Part shown: piece by piece, positions 44,934 through 54,578 of the stretch
Layout of the letters: each line of letters starts with the position of its first letter
Position numbering within the stretch: position 1 is the first letter of the stretch
DNA from: Falsiroseomonas selenitidurans
Lineage (GTDB): Bacteria > Pseudomonadota > Alphaproteobacteria > Acetobacterales > Acetobacteraceae
DNA length: 64,000 nt
Direction: 5' to 3'
Assembly: GCF_012103215.1 (NCBI RefSeq)
Contig: NZ_JAAVNE010000026.1
Span: 1 to 64,000, forward strand
Notes under the pieces: model-generated
What the model was told of the DNA's origin: nothing
Database searches by the model: none
The model's input: only the letters and a program-made list of their open reading frames with translations
Translations under genes and position numbers: made by a program

Positions 44934-45005
44934 GTAGGTCGTTCCCCTGGCGCTGCGGAGAGGTCAACGCCGCAGCACGGCGCCGGATTGCGGAAAGGAG
45001 GACCA

Positions 45006-45950
45006 ATGGGCGGGTATCTGCGGACGGCGGTTCTGCTGGCAGGGCTGACGGCCCTCTTCGTCGGCGTCGGCTTCATGATCGGCGGGCAGCAGGGCATGGC
45101 GATCGCCTTCCTGGTCGCCTGCGGCATGAACCTGTTCGCCTGGTGGAACAGCGACCGCATGGTGCTGCGCCTGCACAATGCGCAGCCGATCGGCCCCGGC
45201 GACGCGCCGCGCCTGTTCCAGCTGACCCAGGCCCTGGCCAACCGTGCCGGCCTGCCGATGCCGGCGCTGTATGTGATCCATGAGGACCAGCCCAACGCCT
45301 TCGCCACCGGCCGCAGCCCGGACCGCGCCGCGGTGGCGGTGAACACCGGCCTGCTGGACATGATGCCGGAGCGGGAGGTGGCGGGCGTCATCGCGCATGA
45401 GCTGGCGCACATCAAGAACCGCGACACCCTGATCATGACCATGACGGCGACCATCGCCGGCGCCATCGGCATGCTGGCGCAGTTCGGCTTCCTGTTCGGC
45501 CGCGGCGACAACCGGCAGAACCCCTTCGGGATGATCGGCACCATCCTGATGATCGTGCTGGCGCCGCTGGCCGCCATGGTGGTGCAGATGGCGATCAGCC
45601 GGTCGCGGGAATATGAGGCGGACCGCATCGGCGCCGAGATCGCCGGGGACCCGGAAGGCCTGGCGGCCGCCCTGCTGCGGCTGGAAGCCTACAAGGAGGG
45701 CCGGGTGAACCTGACGGCGGAGGCCAATCCGGCGACCGCGCACATGTTCATCATCAACCCGCTCTCCGGCCAGCGGATGGATGGTCTGTTCTCCACCCAT
45801 CCGCGGACGGAAAACCGGGTGGCGGCGTTGCGCGCGCTGCGCGGCCCGGCGCAGGCACCGTCCGGCCCGCCGCTGCGCGCCCCGGCGCCGGGGCCGTGGT
45901 CGCAGCAGCGCCAGCCTTCCCGCACGCCGCGCCGCAACCCCTGGGCCTGA
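45006..45950 (+). CDS. htpX: HtpX-type membrane zinc metalloprotease
   Basis: A 314-residue M48 protease. Two N-terminal helices precede the catalytic HELAHIKNRD (His131, Glu132, His135); the third zinc ligand is the Glu of SREYEADRIGAEIAGDPEGL. Two more helices lie between (ATIAGAIGMLAQFGFLFG and IGTILMIVLAPLAAMVVQ). It degrades misfolded inner-membrane proteins with FtsH. A strong AAAGGAGG Shine-Dalgarno lies 4 bp before ATG 45006, deciding the start. The C-terminus is a proline/arginine-rich tail. Confidence 0.95.
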   Translation: MGGYLRTAVLLAGLTALFVGVGFMIGGQQGMAIAFLVACGMNLFAWWNSDRMVLRLHNAQPIGPGDAPRLFQLTQALANRAGLPMPALYVIHEDQPNAFATGRSPDRAAVAVNTGLLDMMPEREVAGVIAHELAHIKNRDTLIMTMTATIAGAIGMLAQFGFLFGRGDNRQNPFGMIGTILMIVLAPLAAMVVQMAISRSREYEADRIGAEIAGDPEGLAAALLRLEAYKEGRVNLTAEANPATAHMFIINPLSGQRMDGLFSTHPRTENRVAALRALRGPAQAPSGPPLRAPAPGPWSQQRQPSRTPRRNPWA

Positions 45951-46021
45951 CAGGGCCGCTTCCGCCGTCCCGCAACCGCCCGCACCAGCCGCGCGTTTCG
46001 CGCGGATAGGAGGAGGTTGCG

Positions 46022-46357
46022 ATGCGTCGCTGCGAAGGGCTGCCGGGGATGGTGCGATTCCTGCTGTGCCAGACGGCCATCGGCTTCGGCCTGGCGGCCC
46101 TGGCGATGGCTTTCCTGCTGGCCGCCGATCCGAATGAGGCGCGGGCGCTGCTGCTGCGCGGCGCCGGCCATTGGTGGCCGGGTGCGCTGCTGTGGCTGTT
46201 CCTCGGCCTCACCTTCTCGGCCGTGCAGATCGGCGTGGCGCTGGCGCTGCTGGACGGCGCGTCACCGCCGCCGCGCCGCGGCCCCCCGGTGCCGGCGTGG
46301 TTGCCGGGCCTTGTGCCGGCCCGCGCCAAGGCCCGGCGCCCGGGGGCGAAAAACTAG
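46022..46357 (+). CDS. Small membrane protein of unknown function
   Basis: A 111-residue protein with two predicted helices (VRFLLCQTAIGFGLAALAMA and ALLWLFLGLTFSAVQIGVAL) and a basic, proline-rich cytoplasmic tail. AGGAGG precedes the ATG at the right distance, so it is a real gene. Its product is typical of small Rhodospirillales hypothetical proteins; I assign no function. It follows htpX by 71 bp in the same direction. Confidence 0.75.
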   Translation: MRRCEGLPGMVRFLLCQTAIGFGLAALAMAFLLAADPNEARALLLRGAGHWWPGALLWLFLGLTFSAVQIGVALALLDGASPPPRRGPPVPAWLPGLVPARAKARRPGAKN

Positions 46358-46421
46358 GGGACAGTTGGGGCCGGGATGCGGCCGGCGAGGGATTTTTGGT
46401 GCTGGGCAGGAAGACAGCGCA

Positions 46422-46441
46422 GCCGATGGCTATCCATCGGC
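46422..46441. terminator. Hairpin between converging genes
   Basis: A perfect 8-bp inverted repeat (GCCGATGG/CCATCGGC) around CTAT lies between the small membrane gene and the DedA gene, which converge. No T-run follows on either side, so intrinsic termination is uncertain. Confidence 0.35.
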
Positions 46442-46511
46442 GAGCATGGCTGACGCACCCGGCGCGGAAAAGCACCGCCGGACGCGCCCGCAGCCCAAGA
46501 GTCCACAGGCC

Positions 46512-47117
46512 CTAGCCCTTCCGCCGGCCTCGGGTGGACCAGATGTGCCAGAGATAGGTACCGATGATGCCGGCGATGACCACGTAGCTCAGCGGCTCCA
46601 GCCAGCCCTCGATCTGGTCGTACTGGTCTTCCAGGAAGTAGCCCGCGAAGGTCAGGAAAGCGGTCCACACCGTGCTGCCCAGGGCTGTGTACAGGTAGAA
46701 GACGTGGCGCGGGATGCGGATCAGCCCGGCGGGGATGGAGATGATGGTGCGGATGCCCGGCAGCAGCCGGCCGAAGGACAGCGCCACCGGCCCGTATTTC
46801 TCCAGCGTCCGCTCCGCCTTGCGCATGTCGTCCTCGCTGACCGCGAACCAGCGGCCGTAGCGCCCGACCAGCGGCCGGATCCGGTCGGCGCCGATGGCGC
46901 GAGAGAGTTCGTACCAGAAGACATTGCCCAGCAGCGTCCCGACGATGCCGGCGAACAGCGCCAGCCCCAGCGACATCTCGCCTCGCGCCGCGGCGAAGCC
47001 GGCCAGCGGCATGATCACCTCCGACGGGATCGGCGGGAACAGGTTCTCCAGGAACATCAGCGCCATGACGCCGGGCCAGCCGCCGGCGGCGACCACGCCT
47101 GTCACCCATTCGATCAT
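46512..47117 (-). CDS. DedA-family membrane protein
   Basis: A 201-residue DedA/VTT protein. Family motifs are ENLFPPIPSEVIMPLAGFAA, the re-entrant loop, and GIVGTLLGNVFWYELSRAIG, then FGRLLPGIRTIISIPAGLIR. DedA proteins flip undecaprenyl phosphate or phospholipids and support envelope integrity. The ATG at 47117 overlaps the stop of the ArnT-like gene by 4 bp; lipid-carrier recycling next to a lipid-linked-sugar transferase makes functional sense. Confidence 0.93.
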   Translation of the reverse strand: MIEWVTGVVAAGGWPGVMALMFLENLFPPIPSEVIMPLAGFAAARGEMSLGLALFAGIVGTLLGNVFWYELSRAIGADRIRPLVGRYGRWFAVSEDDMRKAERTLEKYGPVALSFGRLLPGIRTIISIPAGLIRIPRHVFYLYTALGSTVWTAFLTFAGYFLEDQYDQIEGWLEPLSYVVIAGIIGTYLWHIWSTRGRRKG

Positions 47118-48793
47118 CGGTTCGTCCCGTACAGCGTGATCGCGACCCTGCGGCCGCGGGAATAGTTGAAGCCGGTCACCTGGCCATGGGCCGCCGGCAC
47201 CAGGCCGAGCCGCGCCGCCTCCGCCAGGAAGGTGGCGCCGTCGCGGTCGGAAACGGCGGCGAGGCGTCCGGGTTCGTCGGCCAGGAATGCCGCCGCCGCC
47301 ACGCCGTCGCGCAGCAGCCTTATGTCGCCGCCCAGCGCGAACAGCAGGGACGGCTCGTGGTAACCGGCGACGCCGAAGCGCGCGGTGGGCAGGCCGGGCG
47401 CGGTGGCGCGCACCAGCGCCGCCAGGCGGGGCGAAATCCAGGGCGCCTCCAGCCGCGGCAGCACCAGGCCCAGGGCGGTCGCCTGGATCGGCACCGCCAG
47501 CAGCACCGCCGCCAGGGCGGCGCGGGCCGGCAGCCCCTGGCGCAGCAGCGCCAGCACGGCCCAGATGAACAGCGCGGCGGCCGGCAGCGCCAGCAGCGCC
47601 AGCGGATCCACCGCGCCATCCGCCAGGACCGGCAGGAGGGCGGCGGCCAGCGCCAGCCCGGCGGCGGCGGCCACCGCGCCGAAGCCGGACAGCCGGGCAA
47701 GCCAGCGCGGCGGCGCCCGGCGCAGCGGGTCCAGCGCCCAGGCGGCGGCCAGCAGCATCAGCGCCGGGTAGGCCGGCATCACGTAATGCGGCAGCTTGGT
47801 GGTCACCGCCTCGAACATCAGCCAGACCGGCACGGCCCAGGCCAGCAGGAAGCGCGTGCCGGGCTGCAGCCGGTCCGCCCAGACCCCCGGCGCGGCGCGC
47901 AGCACCAGGAAGGCAGCGGGGAAGGCGGCCAGGCCGAAGCTCAGCAGGTAGTAGCCGGGCGGGCCCCAATGGTTCTCATCCGCCCCGCCCACCTTGCCCA
48001 GCATGTCGCCGCCCAGCGCTTCCGTGATGAAGCGGCCTTCGGTGGCGATGGTGACGGCGATGAACCAGGGCGCGGCGGCCAGCACCATCAGGGGCACGCC
48101 CCAGCCCGGGCGCAGCGCGCGCAGCCAGGGCGCGCCGGTCTTCCAGGCGCGGTCGGCGGCCGCCAGCGTGATGCCGGCCAGCAGCGGCACCAGCGGCCCG
48201 ATCGGCCCCTTCAGCAGCACGGAACCGCCGAGCACCAGCCAGAAGGCGGCCGCCTGCCCGGCGCCGAACTGCGCCGGCGTCAGCCAGGCGCGGCCCATCA
48301 GCCCCATGGCGACGACGATGGTCCCCAGCAGCGCTGCGTCGGTCTTGGCGATATGCGTCTCCACGCCGAGGACGAAGCAGCCGGCCAGCATGGCGGCGCC
48401 GAGGAAGGCGGCGCGGCGCCCGACCAGGGCGCGACCGAAATGCGCCGTCGCCAGCACCGCCGCCAGCGCGCCGAGCAGCGAGGGGACGCGGTAGGGCCAG
48501 ATGTCGTCGCGGCTGCCGATCCGCAGCGCCTCCGCCGCCTGCACCGCGGCGGCCTGCGCCCAGTGGATGCCGGCAGGCTTCTTGTTGCGCTCCACCTCGC
48601 CGAAGCGGATGCGGACGTAATCGCCGGTCTGCACCATCTGCCGCGTTGCCTGGGCGAAGCGGCTTTCGTCGCGATCACCGGCCGGCAGCGTGGCGAAGCC
48701 CGGCAGCCACAGCAGCGCGCACAGCAGGACGAGCCAGGGAAGCGGTCGCCGCGTCTCCGGCAGCCGATCGAGGAAGTCGGAGAGCGCCTGCAT
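47114..48793 (-). CDS. ArnT-like GT39-type glycosyltransferase
   Basis: A 559-residue membrane enzyme with 11-13 helices. The first periplasmic loop has the catalytic DRDESRFAQATRQMV, and RNKKPAGIHWAQAAAVQ follows, as in ArnT and PMT_2 proteins that use polyprenyl-phosphate sugars. The mid-protein KLPHYVMPAYPALMLLAAAW is also typical. It would transfer a sugar to lipid A or another envelope target from the periplasmic side. ATG at 48793 is followed directly by the homology; a longer frame upstream was rejected because it runs antisense through rsmB. Confidence 0.88.
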   Translation of the reverse strand: MQALSDFLDRLPETRRPLPWLVLLCALLWLPGFATLPAGDRDESRFAQATRQMVQTGDYVRIRFGEVERNKKPAGIHWAQAAAVQAAEALRIGSRDDIWPYRVPSLLGALAAVLATAHFGRALVGRRAAFLGAAMLAGCFVLGVETHIAKTDAALLGTIVVAMGLMGRAWLTPAQFGAGQAAAFWLVLGGSVLLKGPIGPLVPLLAGITLAAADRAWKTGAPWLRALRPGWGVPLMVLAAAPWFIAVTIATEGRFITEALGGDMLGKVGGADENHWGPPGYYLLSFGLAAFPAAFLVLRAAPGVWADRLQPGTRFLLAWAVPVWLMFEAVTTKLPHYVMPAYPALMLLAAAWALDPLRRAPPRWLARLSGFGAVAAAAGLALAAALLPVLADGAVDPLALLALPAAALFIWAVLALLRQGLPARAALAAVLLAVPIQATALGLVLPRLEAPWISPRLAALVRATAPGLPTARFGVAGYHEPSLLFALGGDIRLLRDGVAAAAFLADEPGRLAAVSDRDGATFLAEAARLGLVPAAHGQVTGFNYSRGRRVAITLYGTNR

Positions 48794-48842
48794 GGCGCCG
48801 CCCCTAGCATGGCCGGTCGCGGGCGGCCATAAACCCGGCCTC

Positions 48843-50159
48843 ATGCCCCCCACAAATCCCCCGGCCACCAAGCGGGTGACCGCCCGTCCGCCCAATGCCC
48901 GCGCCAACCGCGCCGGCCCGCCGCCCGGCACGCGCTCCGCCGCGCTGGCGCTGCTCGCCGCCGTCTTCGACCGCCACCGGCCGTTGGAAGAAGCGCTGGA
49001 CCAGCTGCCCGCCGCGCTCGATCCGCGCGACCGCGCCGCGGCGCATCGCCTGGCCGCCGCCGTGCTGCGCCATGCCGGCAGCCTGGATGCGGTGCTGGAG
49101 CCGCATCTGCGGCGCCAGCCGCCGCCCGTGGTGCGCGCCGCGCTCCGCATGGGGGCGGCGGAGCTGCTGCATCTCGGCACCCCCGCCCACGCCGCGGTCG
49201 ACGCCACCGTGGCCGTGGTGCCGCGCCCCTTCGCGGGCCTGGTGAATGCCGTGCTGCGCAAGGTGGCGACGGAGGGTGCGGCAGCGCTGGCCGCGCTGGA
49301 TGCGGAACGGCTGGACACGCCGCCCTGGCTCTGGTCCGCCTGGCACGCCGCCTATGGCCCGGCGGTGCGTGGCATCGCCCGCGCGCATCGGCTGCCCGTG
49401 CCGCTCGACATCACCCTGGCCCCCGGCGCCACGCCGCCTGAAGGCGCGGAGCAGTTGCCGACGGGGTCCTGGCGCCTGCCGGAAGGCACGCGGGTGACGG
49501 ACCTGCCCGGCTTCGCGGAGGGCGCCTTCTGGGTGCAGGACGCCGCCGCCGCCCTGCCCGCGCGGCTGCTGGGCGTCCGGCCGGGGGAGCGTGTGGCCGA
49601 TCTCTGCGCCGCGCCCGGCGGCAAGACCGCGCAGCTCGCCGCCGCCGGCGGCATCGTCACCGCGGTGGAGCGGGAGCCGAAGCGCGCGGCACGGCTGCGG
49701 GAGAACCTGGCCCGGCTGCACCTGGCGGTGGGGGTGGTGGAGGCCGATGCCGCGACCTGGATGCCGGAGGAAGCCGGCTTCGACGCCGTGCTGCTGGACG
49801 CCCCCTGCTCCGCCACCGGCATCATCCGCCGCCACCCGGACATCCCGCATCTGAAGCGGCCGAAGGACATCGCCCCGCTGGTGGAGGCACAGGCCCGGCT
49901 GCTGGCCCAGGCGGCGCGGCTGCTGCGCCCCGGCGGGCGGCTGGTGCTGGCCACCTGTTCCCTGCAGCCGGAGGAAGGCGAGGCGCATCTGGCGCGGGCC
50001 GCGACCTTCGGCCTGGCGCCGGACCCGATCGCGCCCACCGAGCTGCCCGGGCTGCGCACCGCCCTGATGCGCGGCGGCACCCTGCGCACCCGGCCCGACA
50101 TGTGGGAGGAGAAGGGCGGCATCGACGGCTTCTTCGCCGCGCGCTTTCGCAAGCTCTGA
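48843..50159 (+). CDS. rsmB: RsmB-type 16S rRNA (cytosine-C5) methyltransferase
   Basis: A 438-residue enzyme. The N-terminal NusB-like domain (residues about 30-150, ALDPRDRAAAHRLAAAVLRH) binds rRNA. The SAM domain contains VADLCAAPGGKTAQLAAAGG, the catalytic DAPCSATGIIRRHPDI and the second cysteine in LATCSLQPEEGE. It methylates C967-type cytosine of 16S rRNA. It is divergent from the ArnT-like gene over 49 bp. rsmB, heparinase-like and purH genes lie close together in many alphaproteobacteria; here they are spread over about 12 kb. Confidence 0.95.
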   Translation: MPPTNPPATKRVTARPPNARANRAGPPPGTRSAALALLAAVFDRHRPLEEALDQLPAALDPRDRAAAHRLAAAVLRHAGSLDAVLEPHLRRQPPPVVRAALRMGAAELLHLGTPAHAAVDATVAVVPRPFAGLVNAVLRKVATEGAAALAALDAERLDTPPWLWSAWHAAYGPAVRGIARAHRLPVPLDITLAPGATPPEGAEQLPTGSWRLPEGTRVTDLPGFAEGAFWVQDAAAALPARLLGVRPGERVADLCAAPGGKTAQLAAAGGIVTAVEREPKRAARLRENLARLHLAVGVVEADAATWMPEEAGFDAVLLDAPCSATGIIRRHPDIPHLKRPKDIAPLVEAQARLLAQAARLLRPGGRLVLATCSLQPEEGEAHLARAATFGLAPDPIAPTELPGLRTALMRGGTLRTRPDMWEEKGGIDGFFAARFRKL

Positions 50160-50243
50160 GGAAGATTATTCCCTGCCCCGCGGGCCTGGCTTCGTGGCGG
50201 AGAGGATCGTGCTACAGATCCTGGTGAAACAGGGAAGATTCCC
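50160..50243 (+). promoter_or_regulatory. Paired palindromes around the lrp promoter
   Basis: GGAA-N5-TTCC (50160-50172) overlaps the end of rsmB, and GGGAA-GA-TTCCC (50232-50243) ends 3 bp before the Lrp-family start codon. Two similar dyads about 70 bp apart, flanking the likely promoter, suggest autoregulation by the Lrp protein. Confidence 0.45.
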
Positions 50244-50246
50244 GAG

Positions 50247-50714
50247 ATGGCCGCTGCCGAATTGGACCGTATCGACCGCGAGATCCTGCGCCTCATCATG
50301 CAGGATTCCGCCCGCTCCCTCGCCGAGATCGCGCAGGAGGTGGGGCTGACGCCGACGCCTTGCTGGAAGCGCATCCGGCGGATGGAGGAAGCGGGCGTCA
50401 TCACCGGCCGTGTCGCGCTGGTGGACCCGGCGCGCGTCGGCCTGCCGATCTCGGTCTTCGTCGCGGTGGAGACCGGCGACCATTCCGGCGCATGGATCGC
50501 CCGGTTCGCGGAGGCCGTCTCAAGCCTGCCGGAGATCGTCGAATGCTGGCGGCTGGGCGGCGACGTGGATTATCTGCTGCGCGTCGTGGTGCCGGACATG
50601 GCCGGCTACGACGCCTTCTACCGACGCTTCGTCGCCGCCGTGCCGGCGCTGCGCAAGGTGACCGGCCGCTTCGCCATGGAACGGGTGAAGTCCACCACCG
50701 CCCTGCCCATCTGA
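50247..50714 (+). CDS. Lrp/AsnC-family transcriptional regulator
   Basis: A 155-residue protein. The N-terminal helix-turn-helix is LDRIDREILRLIMQDSARSL with recognition helix VGLTPTPCWKRIRRMEEAGV; the C-terminal RAM domain (residues about 70-150) has VECWRLGGDVDYLLRVVVPD. Of the Lrp family, the TPTPCWKRI helix marks the branched-chain or aromatic amino acid-responsive subgroup common in alphaproteobacteria. No obvious target operon is adjacent. Confidence 0.93.
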   Translation: MAAAELDRIDREILRLIMQDSARSLAEIAQEVGLTPTPCWKRIRRMEEAGVITGRVALVDPARVGLPISVFVAVETGDHSGAWIARFAEAVSSLPEIVECWRLGGDVDYLLRVVVPDMAGYDAFYRRFVAAVPALRKVTGRFAMERVKSTTALPI

Positions 50715-50867
50715 AGGTCGCCGGGTGGTGCCGCGGCCGGCGCCGCCCGGGTTCCGGGAAAGCCGCCTGACCCCAGGCCAGAGCCCGGCCCGGCCGCGTT
50801 CAACCCTGCCGTTATTGCGACGGGGCCGGTTCCCCCGCGCCACCGCGAAGGCTAGAACCGACCGGAC

Positions 50868-51536
50868 ATGCCCGCACCCATCCGCATCGCCCCCTCCCTC
50901 CTCGCCGCCGATTTCGCCCGCCTGGGCGCGGAGGTCGCCGCCATCGAGGCGGCCGGCGCGGACTGGCTGCACCTCGACATCATGGATGGGCATTTCGTGC
51001 CCAACATCTCCTTCGGCCCCGGGCTGGTGAAGGCGCTGCGGCGGCAGAGCGGGATGTTCTTCGACGTGCACCTGATGATCGCCCCGGCCGATCCCTATCT
51101 GGCCGCCTTCGCGGAGGCCGGGGCGGATTTGATCAGCCTGCACCCGGAAGCCGGGCCGCATCTCCACCGGTCGCTGCAGACCATCCGTGCGCTGGGCAAG
51201 CAGGCCGGCGTGGTGCTGAACCCTGCCACGCCGGTGGAAGCCGTGGCGCCGGTGATCGACCTTTGCGACCTGGTGCTGGTGATGTCGGTGAATCCCGGCT
51301 TCGGCGGCCAGTCCTTCATCCGCAGCCAGCTGGCGAAGATCGCCGCGCTGCGGGCGATGATCGATGCCTCCGGCCGTGCCATCGCGCTGGAGGTGGATGG
51401 CGGCGTGACGGCGGCGACGGCACCGGACTGCCTGGCGGCGGGGGCGGATGTGCTCGTGGCCGGCACCGCGGTGTTCGGCGCGCCCGACTACGCCGCGGCC
51501 ATCGCCGGACTGCGCGGGGGGGGAAGCAGCGCATGA
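50868..51536 (+). CDS. rpe: Ribulose-phosphate 3-epimerase
   Basis: A 222-residue TIM-barrel enzyme interconverting ribulose-5-phosphate and xylulose-5-phosphate in the pentose phosphate pathway. Motifs: [37 protein letters not shown] (His/Asp metal site), [23 protein letters not shown] and LEVDGGVTA (catalytic Asp). The stop overlaps the heparinase-like gene by 4 bp. The 153-bp gap before it shows no supported gene. Confidence 0.96.
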   Translation: MPAPIRIAPSLLAADFARLGAEVAAIEAAGADWLHLDIMDGHFVPNISFGPGLVKALRRQSGMFFDVHLMIAPADPYLAAFAEAGADLISLHPEAGPHLHRSLQTIRALGKQAGVVLNPATPVEAVAPVIDLCDLVLVMSVNPGFGGQSFIRSQLAKIAALRAMIDASGRAIALEVDGGVTAATAPDCLAAGADVLVAGTAVFGAPDYAAAIAGLRGGGSSA

Positions 51537-53218
51537 TCGGGGGGGTTCTGCGCGGCGCCCGCCGCATCCTGGCCAACCTCAAGCCGATCAAGGTGCCGGA
51601 GGGCCCGGCGCGCTCCTTCCGCGATCTCTGGCCGGGCGATGCGGCGCGCGGCGCCCGGCTGCTGCGCGGCGAGTTCGAGGCGCATGGCACCACGCGCCCG
51701 CTGCGGCCGCAGGAAGTGGAAGGCGGGCCGTCGCGGCATGACTGGACCCCCGCCCAGCCCGGCGGCACCGGCACCTGGTACGCCGCCGCCCATGCCTTCG
51801 CCTGGCTGCGCGACCTGCGCGCGCTGGGCACCGACGCCGCCCGGCTGCGCGGCCGGGCGCTGGCCGCCGACTGGCTGCTGAACGGGGCGTCGGACCCGCT
51901 GGCGGAAGCCCCCGAGGTGGCCGGCGCCCGCATCTCCGCCTGGCTCGGCCATTGGGACTTCCTGGCCGCGACGGCGGAGGATGATTTCCGCCGCCAACTG
52001 ATGCAGCGGCTGGCGCAGGATGCGCGCAGCGTCGTCGCCGGCCTGCCGGCCGAGGCGCTGCACCGCGGCGCGCTGGTGGCGCTGAAGGGCGGCATGGCCG
52101 GCGCCGTGGCGCTGGAGGAGGAAACCTGGCTGGCGCGCTGCGTCCGCTTCCTGCCGCAGGAGCTCGAACGGCAGTTCCGCGCCGATGGCGGGCATGTGGA
52201 GCGCAGCCCGGGCGTGCAGCTTTCGGCGCTGCAGGACCTGATCGAGATCCGCAACCTGCTGCACGGCGCAGGCGTGGAGGCGCCGCCGCAACTGGCCGCG
52301 ACGCTGGACCGCGCCGCCCCGGCGCTGCGCCTGATGCGCCATGCCGATGGCGGGCTGTCGCTGTTCAACGGCACGCGGGACGAAGCGGCGTCCTTCATCG
52401 ACCTGGTGCTGACCCAGGGCCAGTCGCGCGGCCGCGCGCCCAGCCTCCTGCCGGAGACCGGCTTCCACCGCCTGGCCGCCAGCCGCACCCTGGTGCTGAT
52501 GGATTGCGGCGCCCCGCCGGCGGCGCGGCGCGACGCCGCCCCGGGCGGCCTGCCACGCGGCGCCGACCGCAACGCCCATGCCGGCACCCTGTCCTTCGAG
52601 GTCTCGGTGGGCCGGGAACGCCTGATCGTCAATTGCGGCGCCGCCCCGGCGGCGGAGGGCGAATGGCGCGACGCGATGCGCGCCACCGCGGCCCATTCCA
52701 CCCTGGTGCTGGCCGATACCAACTCCTCCGAATTGCGGCCGGAAGGGCTTGGCCGGCGGGTGGAGACGGTGACCACGGACCGCTTCGAGGAGGAGGGCAA
52801 GCTGTGGCTGGACGGCACCCATGATGGCTGGGTGAAGCAGTTCGGCCTGCGCCACCGCCGCCGCCTGTTCCTGTCCGAATCCGGTGACAGCCTGATCGGC
52901 GAGGACGTGCTGGAGGCAGTGCGCGACACCACGCTGCCCGGCTTCACCGTGCGCTTCCACCTGCACCCGACGGTGACCGCCAGCCTGCAGCAGGACGAAC
53001 AGGGCGCGCTGCTGCGCCTGCCGTCGGGCGTCGGCTGGCGCCTGCGCGCGGGGCGGGAGGTGCGGGTGGCAATCGAAGAGAGCATCTATCTCGGCGGCGA
53101 ACCGCGGCGCAGCCAGCAGGTGGCGCTGCATCTGGAAGCCGGGGCCACCGGCGTGAACTGGGCGCTGAGCCGGATCGGCGTGCCCGCCCCCACGGCGCCG
53201 GAGCCGCAGCCCGAGTGA
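51533..53218 (+). CDS. Heparinase II/III family protein (rpe-linked)
   Basis: A 561-residue protein of the heparinase II/III-like group that sits near rsmB and purH in many alphaproteobacteria. The toroid part contains [20 protein letters not shown]; the beta part contains [20 protein letters not shown] then [19 protein letters not shown] and [11 protein letters not shown]. It differs clearly from the polysaccharide-locus lyase at 16361-18142, lacking its NNHAISE motif. No signal peptide. ATG 51533 overlaps the rpe stop. Activity is not established for this group. Confidence 0.85.
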   Translation: MIGGVLRGARRILANLKPIKVPEGPARSFRDLWPGDAARGARLLRGEFEAHGTTRPLRPQEVEGGPSRHDWTPAQPGGTGTWYAAAHAFAWLRDLRALGTDAARLRGRALAADWLLNGASDPLAEAPEVAGARISAWLGHWDFLAATAEDDFRRQLMQRLAQDARSVVAGLPAEALHRGALVALKGGMAGAVALEEETWLARCVRFLPQELERQFRADGGHVERSPGVQLSALQDLIEIRNLLHGAGVEAPPQLAATLDRAAPALRLMRHADGGLSLFNGTRDEAASFIDLVLTQGQSRGRAPSLLPETGFHRLAASRTLVLMDCGAPPAARRDAAPGGLPRGADRNAHAGTLSFEVSVGRERLIVNCGAAPAAEGEWRDAMRATAAHSTLVLADTNSSELRPEGLGRRVETVTTDRFEEEGKLWLDGTHDGWVKQFGLRHRRRLFLSESGDSLIGEDVLEAVRDTTLPGFTVRFHLHPTVTASLQQDEQGALLRLPSGVGWRLRAGREVRVAIEESIYLGGEPRRSQQVALHLEAGATGVNWALSRIGVPAPTAPEPQPE

Positions 53219-53243
53219 TGCCGGATCCCACGGGCCGGAACCC

Positions 53244-53364
53244 GCGCCCGCCGAGGGCGGGCAAGCGGCGGAACGGCCGCCGCGCCCCATGGCGCCTGGC
53301 CATGCCGGCGGATGCCGGCGCCGGCGATTGAGGCGGTGGTCGGCCACGATCACCGGGATCTGGC
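53244..53364 (+). repeat. Dispersed two-hairpin repeat, copy 1
   Basis: Begins with the hairpin GCCCGCC-GAG-GGCGGGC and ends with GGTGGTCG/CGATCACC and GGATCTGGC directly at the ATG of the downstream glycosyltransferase. It aligns with copy 2 (55544-55617) at 23 of 26 bases in the first part and 39 of 45 in the last; about 47 bp in the middle are unique to this copy. Confidence 0.85.
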
Positions 53365-54528
53365 ATGAGCGGGCCGGCTGCGGGCGCACCGCCGCGTGCC
53401 CTGAAGATCCTGCAGGTCACCAACATCGACTTCGCCCTGCTGCACTTCATCTCTCCCCTGATGCGCGCGCTCCGCGCCCGGGGGCATGAGGTGCAGGGCG
53501 CCTGCGCCGAGGGCCCGCTACTGGCCGGGCCGCGGGCGGAGGGCTTCCGCATCCACCCCATCCCCTTCGCCCGCAGCCTGAACCCGCTGCCGCAGGCGCG
53601 CGCGCTGGCGGCGCTGGTGGCGCTGATGCGGGCGGAGAAGCCGGACCTCGTGCACGCCCACATGCCGATCAGCGGCCTGCTGGCGCGCAGCGCCGCGCGC
53701 ATCGCCGGGGTGCCGCGCATCGCCTATACCGGCCATGGTTTCCTGTTCAACCAGCCCGGCCCCTGGTGGCGCCGGCGGCTGGCGCTCGGCCTGGAACGCG
53801 CCGCCGGCCGCATCACCCACACCTACCTGACCGTCAGCGCCGAGGAAGCCGGGGATGCCAGGCGGCTCGGCATCCATCCACACCCCGTGGCGGTGCTGAA
53901 CGGCCGCGACCCCGCCCGCTTCCACCCGGACCCCGCCGCCCGCGCCCGTCTGCGCGCGGCGCTGGGCGCGGCCGCGGGGGATTGCGTGGTGATCGCCATC
54001 TCCCGCCTCGTCCGCCACAAGGGTTTTGTGGAGTTGCTGGAGGCGATGGCCTGCACACCGCCGAACTGCGTGCTGTGGGTGGCCGGGGAACGCCTCGCCA
54101 GCGACCATGGGGAGGACCTCACGCCGCATTTCCAGCGCGCCGCGGCGCTGCTCGGCCGGCGGCTGGTGATGCTGGGCTACCGCACTGACGTGCCGGCGCT
54201 CCTCGCCGCGGCGGATGTCTTCACCCTGCCGTCCCATTTCGAGGGGCTGCCGATGTCGATCATCGAGGCGATGCTGACCGGCCTGCCGGTGGTCGCCACC
54301 GACATCCGCGGCCCGCGCGAACAGGTGGTGCCGGGGGAGACCGGGCTGCTGGTGCCGCCGATGCAGGGGCCGCCGCTGGCCGCGGCGCTGTCCCGCCTGG
54401 CCACCGATCCGGCGCTGCGCCAGGCCATGGGCGCAGCCGGGCTGGCCCGGGCGCTGGCGCATTTCGACGAGGCGCGGGTTCTCGGCAACACCGTGGCCCT
54501 TCTGGAAGCCGGCGCGCCAAGCCCCTGA
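53365..54528 (+). CDS. GT4-type glycosyltransferase
   Basis: A 387-residue GT-B enzyme. The N-terminal domain has ILQVTNIDFALLHFISPLMR and LVHAHMPISGLLARSAARIA; the donor domain has AISRLVRHKGFVELLEAM and SHFEGLPMSIIEAMLTGLPV then VATDIRGPREQVVPGETGLL, the EX7E region. It resembles transferases of capsule or repeat-unit assembly (Cps/EpsD-type). It is far from the main polysaccharide cluster. Its start codon abuts a dispersed repeat and lacks a good Shine-Dalgarno. Confidence 0.88.
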   Translation: MSGPAAGAPPRALKILQVTNIDFALLHFISPLMRALRARGHEVQGACAEGPLLAGPRAEGFRIHPIPFARSLNPLPQARALAALVALMRAEKPDLVHAHMPISGLLARSAARIAGVPRIAYTGHGFLFNQPGPWWRRRLALGLERAAGRITHTYLTVSAEEAGDARRLGIHPHPVAVLNGRDPARFHPDPAARARLRAALGAAAGDCVVIAISRLVRHKGFVELLEAMACTPPNCVLWVAGERLASDHGEDLTPHFQRAAALLGRRLVMLGYRTDVPALLAAADVFTLPSHFEGLPMSIIEAMLTGLPVVATDIRGPREQVVPGETGLLVPPMQGPPLAAALSRLATDPALRQAMGAAGLARALAHFDEARVLGNTVALLEAGAPSP

Positions 54529-54578
54529 ACTTTCGGCGCCGTCGCGACGTTGGCGCGGCGTCTCCGGAGGTCCAGATC

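Noticed and set aside
46358..46511. Small gene in the gap between the membrane gene and dedA
   Set aside because: Short frames exist but none has a ribosome site or recognisable product; only a hairpin is supported.
47118..47969. N-terminal extension of the DedA frame
   Set aside because: It overlaps the ArnT-like gene in another frame and has no DedA homology; DedA begins at the ATG at 47117.
51517..51546. G-runs at the rpe-heparinase junction as a phase-variable tract
   Set aside because: The runs are 8 and about 7 bases, shorter than the tract at 35614, and slippage in the first would disrupt only the last few codons of rpe; evidence is too thin.
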